In this document: positions 6,608 to 10,721 of the stretch, piece after piece | How positions within the stretch are numbered: position 1 is the stretch's first letter | Layout: each line of letters opens with the position of its first letter | Source of the DNA: Pseudomonadota bacterium | GTDB lineage: Bacteria; Pseudomonadota; Gammaproteobacteria; Burkholderiales; Ferrovaceae | Direction of reading: 5' to 3' | DNA length: 10,721 bases | Assembly: GCA_021794775.1 (NCBI GenBank) | Contig: JAJYQG010000188.1 | Span: 1 to 10,721 of the forward strand | Position numbers and translations under genes: made by a program | The notes under the pieces: model-generated | The model's input: the letters and a program-made list of their open reading frames with translations, nothing else | Database searches by the model: none | Told to the model about the DNA's origin: nothing

Positions 6608-7645
6608 TTATTGTGGCGTCAAGGTCCGGTTGGGCGTCTGGGGCAGACTGGGCATCGTCTGTTGTGGAAACTCCCCTGTCAACCCATTGAGAAAAGCCAC
6701 GATATCCGCCACCTCATCATCTTTTAGCGTAAGCCCCAACTGGGATCGCGCCATGACGCGCACAGCCTCATCCAATGTGGGAACCGATCCGGTATGAAAA
6801 TAGGGCGCCGTCAGTGCCACATTGCGCCAAGTTTGCACACGCCACAGATGCTTGTCCGCGTCTTGGTGGGTTACCGCATAACGGCCATCATCGTCCATCA
6901 GACGATACTTGGCCACATAGGGATTGTTTTCGGCATAAATGGGAAATTTTTGAAAGAACCCTTGTCCTACCGGCATCGCTGGACCCGCAAAGTCTGGCCC
7001 GGTATGGCAGGCAGTACAACCTATCTGTTCCACCCGTTTCATGCCGCGCAAAGCCGCATCGGACAGCGCGTTCTGGTCTCCTTTCAAGTAGCGGTCGACG
7101 GGGCTGTTGGGAGTCAGCAAGGTGCGTTCATAGGCCGCAATGGCTTGGGCAATATGCTCATAGGTCACGGGGTTCGTCTTGCCAAAAATCTGCTGGAAAG
7201 CCGTGACATAGCCAGGGATGGCACGAATGCGGTTTTCCGCTTCGGCCGCCGAAGGCATACCCATCTCCACCGGGTTCAGAATCGGGCCTTTGGCCTGATC
7301 TTCCAACGTCGCCGCGCGTCCATCCCAAAATTGCACACTCAAATAGGCAGCGTTCCACACCGTGGGCGCATTCCTGCCACCATGTTTGCCACCCACCCCT
7401 ACAGAAACAGGGCGATTATCGGTACCACTGCCCATGACGTTATGGCAGGAATTGCACGAGACAGTACCGTCAATCGACAATCGCTTGTCAAAGTAGAGTT
7501 GTTTCCCCAGGGCCACTTTGGCCTCGGTGGTAGGGTTGTCAGCAGGTGTTTCGGGAGAAGTCGTAGGCAAAGGCTCGAAGGCCCATGCGCAAGAGGCGGC
7601 AAGACCCATCGCAAGGATGGCTGCGCAGAATGCGGTTTTTTTCAT
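6608..7645 (-). CDS. Periplasmic diheme cytochrome c peroxidase
   Basis: The 345-residue product belongs to the bacterial CcpA/MauG family, which reduces H2O2 to water with electrons from periplasmic c-type cytochromes or cupredoxins. A signal peptide (basic MKK, hydrophobic core, cleavage after AWA near residue 22) sends it to the periplasm. Two heme c sites are present, CNSCH (64-68) and CTACH (210-214). FWDGR (106-110) supplies the conserved tryptophan between the hemes, and the block ending in VMAR contains Met298, the likely sixth ligand of the high-potential heme. Where classical enzymes have a distal His in an SIGHG motif, this protein reads SVGVGG, with His88 nearby. GGAG lies 7 bases before the ATG. 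The C-terminal tail after about residue 325 is rich in Pro, Gln and Thr. Confidence 0.93.
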   Translation of the reverse strand: MKKTAFCAAILAMGLAASCAWAFEPLPTTSPETPADNPTTEAKVALGKQLYFDKRLSIDGTVSCNSCHNVMGSGTDNRPVSVGVGGKHGGRNAPTVWNAAYLSVQFWDGRAATLEDQAKGPILNPVEMGMPSAAEAENRIRAIPGYVTAFQQIFGKTNPVTYEHIAQAIAAYERTLLTPNSPVDRYLKGDQNALSDAALRGMKRVEQIGCTACHTGPDFAGPAMPVGQGFFQKFPIYAENNPYVAKYRLMDDDGRYAVTHQDADKHLWRVQTWRNVALTAPYFHTGSVPTLDEAVRVMARSQLGLTLKDDEVADIVAFLNGLTGEFPQQTMPSLPQTPNRTLTPQ

Positions 7646-7670
7646 AATGATGCTCCAGGTCGTTGAAAAC

Positions 7671-7698
7671 GGGGTGCCACTGGTGCCCAGTGTACCCC
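7671..7698. repeat. Hyphenated dyad over the -10/+1 region of the peroxidase promoter
   Basis: A perfect core of CACTGG (7678-7683), TGC, CCAGTG (7687-7692) is flanked by GGGGT (7671-7675) and ACCCC (7694-7698), which also pair, with a one-base offset. The dyad covers the proposed -10 box and start point of the peroxidase gene. It may be a repressor operator. Read as RNA on the minus strand it also gives a GC-rich stem followed by GTTTTC, so it could instead end erpA transcripts. Confidence 0.5.
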
Positions 7699-7718
7699 GC
7701 CCATCAATTTAGAGTCAA
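7689..7718 (-). promoter_or_regulatory. Candidate sigma-70 promoter of the peroxidase gene
   Basis: On the minus strand TTGACT (7718-7713, 5/6 to consensus) and TACACT (7694-7689, 4/6) are separated by 18 bases. The predicted start is near 7682, giving a leader of about 37 bases that contains the GGAG ribosome site. Confidence 0.5.
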
Positions 7719-7723
7719 TATAA

Positions 7724-7739
7724 AAAGATTACTATCTTT
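7724..7739. repeat. AT-rich inverted repeat after erpA
   Basis: AAAGAT (7724-7729) and ATCTTT (7734-7739) form a perfect 6-bp dyad with a 4-base centre, between the erpA stop and the peroxidase -35 box. On the minus strand the second arm runs into a T5 tract, so it may be a weak terminator, or an upstream operator for the peroxidase promoter. Confidence 0.35.
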
Positions 7740-7743
7740 ATGG

Positions 7744-8094
7744 TTAAGCTGAGAATGATGAGCCGCAACCACAGGTTGTCTTGGCATTCGGATTGCGGAT
7801 GATGAACTGCGCGCCTTCGAGATCTTCCTTATAGTCGATTTCCGCACCGACCAAGTACTGGTAACTCATGGGATCGATCAACAAGGTCACGCCATTCTTC
7901 ACCATCTCGGTATCGTCATCGTTGACGGTATCTTCAAAAGCAAAACCGTATTGAAACCCGGAACAACCACCACCGGTTACGAACACACGCAGTTTGAGAT
8001 CGGGATTGCCTTCTTCATCGATCAGTGCCTTGACCTTATCGGCGGCACTGTCGGAAAACAGCAAGGGGGCAGGCATTTCGATGGGGGCATTCAT
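7744..8094 (-). CDS. erpA: Iron-sulfur cluster insertion protein ErpA
   Basis: The 116-residue A-type carrier delivers Fe-S clusters to target apoproteins in the cytoplasm, for example in isoprenoid synthesis and respiration. The three cluster-binding cysteines are all present: Cys44 in the [11 protein letters not shown] block and Cys108/Cys110 in the C-terminal CGCGSSF motif. The start region [10 protein letters not shown] and the spacing match ErpA of Betaproteobacteria more than IscA or SufA, and no isc or suf genes are adjacent. GGAG lies 6 bases before the ATG. argC lies 67 bases upstream on the same strand, an order common in this class. Confidence 0.94.
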   Translation of the reverse strand: MNAPIEMPAPLLFSDSAADKVKALIDEEGNPDLKLRVFVTGGGCSGFQYGFAFEDTVNDDDTEMVKNGVTLLIDPMSYQYLVGAEIDYKEDLEGAQFIIRNPNAKTTCGCGSSFSA

Positions 8095-8129
8095 GGCAGT
8101 CTCCAGTCCGTCGTGGTTAGAATCGGTCC

Positions 8130-8135
8130 ATTGTA
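8130..8135 (-). promoter_or_regulatory. Possible -10 box of erpA
   Basis: TACAAT (5/6 to consensus) lies about 35 bases upstream of the erpA start in the 67-base argC-erpA gap. No convincing -35 hexamer is found at 16-18 bases, so erpA may be driven by a weak internal promoter as well as by read-through from argC. Confidence 0.3.
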
Positions 8136-8161
8136 GCAGTTTTGCAAATCCATGCAGGAGA

Positions 8162-9193
8162 TCAGGGAAGAATGGGCAATTGGGTCAACCCCAGGGTTTC
8201 AGGCCAATCGAACATCAGATTGGCATTATGCAGCGCTTGCCCTGCCGCACCTTTGACCAGATTATCGATCACGCTAAGAACCACCACGGTATTGCCCCCC
8301 TGTGGCCGATGAACGGCGATACGACAAATGTTGGAAGCGCGAACCGAACGCGTTTCCGGATGGCTCCCGGGCGGCAGCACATCGACAAAAGGTTCGTTGG
8401 CGTAGCGCGCCTCGAACAAGGCTTGAAGATCAATATTGGGCCTGACCAGACGCCCATACAGGGTGGCATGAATACCACGGATCATCGGTGTCAGATGCGG
8501 AACAAAAGTCAGTCCTACAGGGTGGCCCGCTGCATGCTGCAGCCCTTGGGAAATTTCGGGCAAATGACGATGTCCGGTGACACCATACGCCTTGAAATTA
8601 TCGGCCGATTCGGCCATCAGAATCGGAATCTCAGCTTTGCGTCCAGCTCCCGAGACACCCGATTTGGCATCGGCAATCAGACTACCCATATCGATAACCC
8701 CTGTCTCTACCAGAGGCAAGAAGCCCAGTTGCACGGCTGTGGGATAGCAACCAGGGTTGGCCACCAGATTGGCGCTTCGTATGGGGTCACGGTTGACTTC
8801 GGGCAAACCGTAGACCGCTCCATCGACCAGATCCGGACAGGCATGGGTCATGCCATACCAACGCTCCCATTCAGCAATATCCTTGAGACGGAAATCTGCC
8901 GCCAGATCGATGACACGAACCCCTGCCTCCAGCAATTCCCGCACTTGCTCCATCGCCACGCCATTGGGCGTCGCAAAAAACACCAGGTCGCAATCGGACA
9001 ACGGCGCCCGAGATGGATCGGAAAACGCCAGACCGACATGTCCACGCAAACTGGGAAACAGGTCGGCCACAGGTAACCCCGCTTCCTTGCGCGACGTAAT
9101 CACCTGGAGACGCATCTCCGGATGCTGCGCCACCAAACGCAACAACTCGACCCCGGTATATCCCGTACCCCCTACAACGCCCACTTTGATCAT
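8162..9193 (-). CDS. argC: N-acetyl-gamma-glutamyl-phosphate reductase
   Basis: The cytoplasmic product reduces N-acetylglutamyl-5-phosphate to N-acetylglutamate semialdehyde with NADPH, the third step of arginine synthesis. At 343 residues it is of the long ArgC type. The N-terminal nucleotide-binding motif [10 protein letters not shown] lies at 8-17, the catalytic cysteine is Cys149 in [12 protein letters not shown] is at 207-210 and the HLTPMIRGI block near 233-241 carries the conserved histidine. GAGGAG lies 6 bases before the ATG, a strong ribosome site. It sits between the rpsI terminator and erpA, with its own promoter. Confidence 0.96.
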   Translation of the reverse strand: MIKVGVVGGTGYTGVELLRLVAQHPEMRLQVITSRKEAGLPVADLFPSLRGHVGLAFSDPSRAPLSDCDLVFFATPNGVAMEQVRELLEAGVRVIDLAADFRLKDIAEWERWYGMTHACPDLVDGAVYGLPEVNRDPIRSANLVANPGCYPTAVQLGFLPLVETGVIDMGSLIADAKSGVSGAGRKAEIPILMAESADNFKAYGVTGHRHLPEISQGLQHAAGHPVGLTFVPHLTPMIRGIHATLYGRLVRPNIDLQALFEARYANEPFVDVLPPGSHPETRSVRASNICRIAVHRPQGGNTVVVLSVIDNLVKGAAGQALHNANLMFDWPETLGLTQLPILP

Positions 9194-9217
9194 GACATTC
9201 TCCTCAACGATGGCTTA

Positions 9218-9244
9218 ATTATAAAGCCTGGCGTGCAAGCTCAA
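9218..9244 (-). promoter_or_regulatory. Promoter of argC
   Basis: A perfect TATAAT (9223-9218) is preceded by TTGAGC (9244-9239, 4/6 match) at a short spacing of 15 bases. The predicted start is near 9211, giving a leader of about 18 bases that still contains the GAGGAG site. The first bases of the -35 hexamer are the end of the T-tract of the rpsI terminator. Confidence 0.55.
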
Positions 9245-9273
9245 AAAAAAACCGGCGCAAGCGCCGGTTTTTT
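9243..9273 (-). terminator. Intrinsic terminator of rplM-rpsI
   Basis: On the minus strand, 18 bases after the rpsI stop, six A are followed by a CCGGCG stem (9267-9262), a CTTG tetraloop, CGCCGG (9257-9252) and nine T. The A and T runs can extend the stem. The plus strand also shows a T6 tract, so the signal could work in both directions, although no plus-strand gene ends here. Confidence 0.9.
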
Positions 9274-9291
9274 CCAGAGTACATCAAGAAC

Positions 9292-9684
9292 TCAGCGCTT
9301 GCTGAATTGTTTGCGGCGGCGGGCTTTATGCAACCCAACCTTCTTGCGCTCCACCTCACGCGCATCACGGGTCACGAGACCAGCCTGCTTGAGGAGTGTC
9401 TTCAGTTCGGGATTGAAATCGATCAGCGCACGGGTTATGCCGTGACGAACAGCACCCGCCTGACCAGACTCACCACCACCCGTCACATTGATACGGATGT
9501 CGAATCCATTCAGATGATTGGTCAACACCAACGGTTGACGTACCACCATCCGACCCGTTTCACGCGAAAAGTACTCGTCCAGGGTTTTACCGTTGACCTC
9601 GAACTGGCCGGAACCGGTTTTCATGAACACACGGGCCACTGCGCTTTTGCGACGCCCGGTACCGTAATAGTAATTGCCAATCAT
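9292..9684 (-). CDS. rpsI: 30S ribosomal protein S9
   Basis: This 130-residue protein of the small-subunit head contacts tRNA in the P site through its C-terminal tail. The N-terminal [16 protein letters not shown] block, the central [15 protein letters not shown] motif and the basic C-terminus [11 protein letters not shown] are all present and intact. GAGG lies 8 bases before the ATG and overlaps the end of rplM, which stops only 10 bases upstream, the near-universal rplM-rpsI pair. The strong terminator follows directly. Confidence 0.98.
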   Translation of the reverse strand: MIGNYYYGTGRRKSAVARVFMKTGSGQFEVNGKTLDEYFSRETGRMVVRQPLVLTNHLNGFDIRINVTGGGESGQAGAVRHGITRALIDFNPELKTLLKQAGLVTRDAREVERKKVGLHKARRRKQFSKR

Positions 9685-9694
9685 GGTTAAAACC

Positions 9695-10123
9695 TCAAAT
9701 GGTCAGAGCTTTGGGTTGTTGGGCCGCATGAGGATGCTCGGCACCGGCATAGACTTTCATCTTCTTGATCATGGCATAGCCAAGGGGCCCCTTGGGCAAC
9801 ATCCCCTTGACAGCCTTTTCAAGAACGCGGGCAGGATGACGAGCACGCAACTTGTTGAAGTTGGTCTCATAGATACCGCCGGGGTAACCAGAATGGCGAT
9901 AGTATTTCTTATCTTCGCCCTTGTTACCCGTAACACGAATTTTTTCCGCGTTGACCACGACGATAAAATCGCCCGTATCGACGTGCGGAGTATAAATCGC
10001 CTTATGCTTACCACGCAGACGCAGAGCGATCTGGCTGGCAAGACGCCCCAACACCAAGTCGGTGGCATCCACCACAAACCACTCGCGCTGCACTTCGTGC
10101 GCTTTTGCGGAGAAAGTTTTCAT
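9695..10123 (-). CDS. rplM: 50S ribosomal protein L13
   Basis: This 142-residue protein is an early-assembling component of the large subunit. It is complete and of normal length, with family blocks [18 protein letters not shown] near 13-30, the [16 protein letters not shown] stretch and the [11 protein letters not shown] motif near 108-118. The start [15 protein letters not shown] is the canonical L13 N-terminus, so ATG at 10123 is secure. Even so, no clear Shine-Dalgarno sequence is visible in the roughly 28-base leader. It is the first gene of the rplM-rpsI operon and has a near-consensus promoter. Confidence 0.98.
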   Translation of the reverse strand: MKTFSAKAHEVQREWFVVDATDLVLGRLASQIALRLRGKHKAIYTPHVDTGDFIVVVNAEKIRVTGNKGEDKKYYRHSGYPGGIYETNFNKLRARHPARVLEKAVKGMLPKGPLGYAMIKKMKVYAGAEHPHAAQQPKALTI

Positions 10124-10157
10124 GTCGCGTCACAGTTGTCCGTATAAAGAGCCGGCA

Positions 10158-10186
10158 ATTGTAGCGCCCACAAACGATCCTGTCAA
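10158..10186 (-). promoter_or_regulatory. Strong sigma-70 promoter of rplM-rpsI
   Basis: A perfect -35 TTGACA (10186-10181) and a 5/6 -10 TACAAT (10163-10158) are separated by exactly 17 bases. The predicted start is near 10151. The -35 box contains the TGA stop codon of nudB, so promoter and upstream gene share bases. Such a strong promoter fits a ribosomal protein operon. Confidence 0.85.
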
Positions 10187-10647
10187 CCAAAAGGTTTCTC
10201 GGACCACCCGCAGCGCCGTACCAACCCCTCGATCGCCTCACGGTTGGTCCAGGAAAAGCAGCGCCGCTGCGCTTCCTCCCACGGCAACCAGGCATACGCC
10301 ACATGCTCTCGCGGGCTGAGCAAGACCGCCTCCGGTTGCAAGAGGCTCAATCCAAAGACATGTTCACGGTTCTGTGTCACTCCTGGCGCATAACGATGCC
10401 GCCAACGGGGGAAAATCTCATACGTTCGCTCTTCCCCCCAATCCTGCAAATTTTCCGTCGTGGCCCGCAAACCGGTCTCTTCCTCGACTTCACGCCGAGC
10501 CGTCTCCCACAACGGTTCCTCGAGCCCCTCCCGACTGCCGGTTACCGACTGCCAGTAACCGCGGGCGTCGGCACGTTCCATCATCAGCACCTGGCCCCCA
10601 ACGGTATGAATCACCACCAGCACCGATTGTGGCAATTTGAACGTCAC
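10183..10647 (-). CDS. nudB: Dihydroneopterin triphosphate diphosphatase, Nudix family
   Basis: The 154-residue product removes pyrophosphate from 7,8-dihydroneopterin triphosphate in folate synthesis. The Nudix box runs from Gly37 to Leu60 and ends in REVEEETGL, the metal-binding helix. There are six residues rather than five between the first Gly and the aligned Glu, a loop I recall from betaproteobacterial NudB relatives. WQSVTGS (32-38) before the box and WTNREAIE (133-140) near the end are NudB-like. The start is GTG at 10647, which overlaps the upstream stop as GTGA; no clear ribosome site is visible, so translational coupling is likely. The NudB assignment over other Nudix hydrolases rests on these motifs. 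Confidence 0.85.
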   Translation of the reverse strand: MTFKLPQSVLVVIHTVGGQVLMMERADARGYWQSVTGSREGLEEPLWETARREVEEETGLRATTENLQDWGEERTYEIFPRWRHRYAPGVTQNREHVFGLSLLQPEAVLLSPREHVAYAWLPWEEAQRRCFSWTNREAIEGLVRRCGWSEKPFG

Positions 10648-10721
10648 GGTTTGGACGGTGCCGCAAAGTCTCCGACAAAGGCTTTGACAAAGCGCGATGG
10701 GTCCAAAGTCAAGCGCAGAGC
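10644..10721 (-). CDS. 3' end of an unrecognised gene cut by the right edge
   Basis: In the frame entering from the right edge the last 25 codons read ALRLTLDPSRFVKAFVGDF and six more residues, followed by TGA at 10646-10644. The stop overlaps the nudB GTG by 4 bases, which supports this frame and co-transcription with nudB. The fragment is too short to name the family. Confidence 0.5.
   Translation of the reverse strand, partial: ALRLTLDPSRFVKAFVGDFAAPSKP

Overview
The window carries ten recognisable genes and two gene fragments cut off by its edges, all on the minus strand. I see no supported gene on the plus strand, no tRNA or rRNA, no insertion sequence and no CRISPR array. The rplM-rpsI-argC-erpA order, the betaproteobacterial look of ErpA and NudB, and Gram-negative envelope genes (an RND pump, a lipoprotein, a Spy-like periplasmic protein) suggest a betaproteobacterium of moderate GC. 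An acidophilic or iron-oxidising relative of Gallionella/Ferrovum is possible, but that is only an impression.

Layout in transcription order (right to left). An unrecognised 3' gene end (10644-10721) overlaps nudB (folate pathway Nudix hydrolase) by 4 bases. A near-consensus sigma-70 promoter that shares bases with the nudB stop codon drives rplM-rpsI (ribosomal proteins L13 and S9), which ends in a strong intrinsic terminator. The terminator T-tract runs directly into a promoter for argC (arginine biosynthesis). erpA (Fe-S cluster carrier) follows, then a periplasmic diheme cytochrome c peroxidase gene with its own promoter and a conspicuous dyad over the -10 region.

Next is a tightly overlapped osmC-like/trpD/trpC unit (two steps of tryptophan synthesis, with no trpG or trpE beside them). 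The osmC-like gene is interrupted by one in-frame TGA at codon 78, while the rest of the family sequence continues intact in the same frame to a stop that overlaps trpD.

The left third holds an envelope cluster. A very small, glycine-rich, wholly acidic lipoprotein is translationally coupled to a Spy/CpxP-like LTxxQ protein; a 165-base gap and a large RND efflux permease follow. Another gene probably begins at the left edge, possibly the adaptor subunit of the pump. The least described part is the lipoprotein/LTxxQ pair next to the pump. It could be an envelope-stress or metal-handling module, but that function is inferred from context only.
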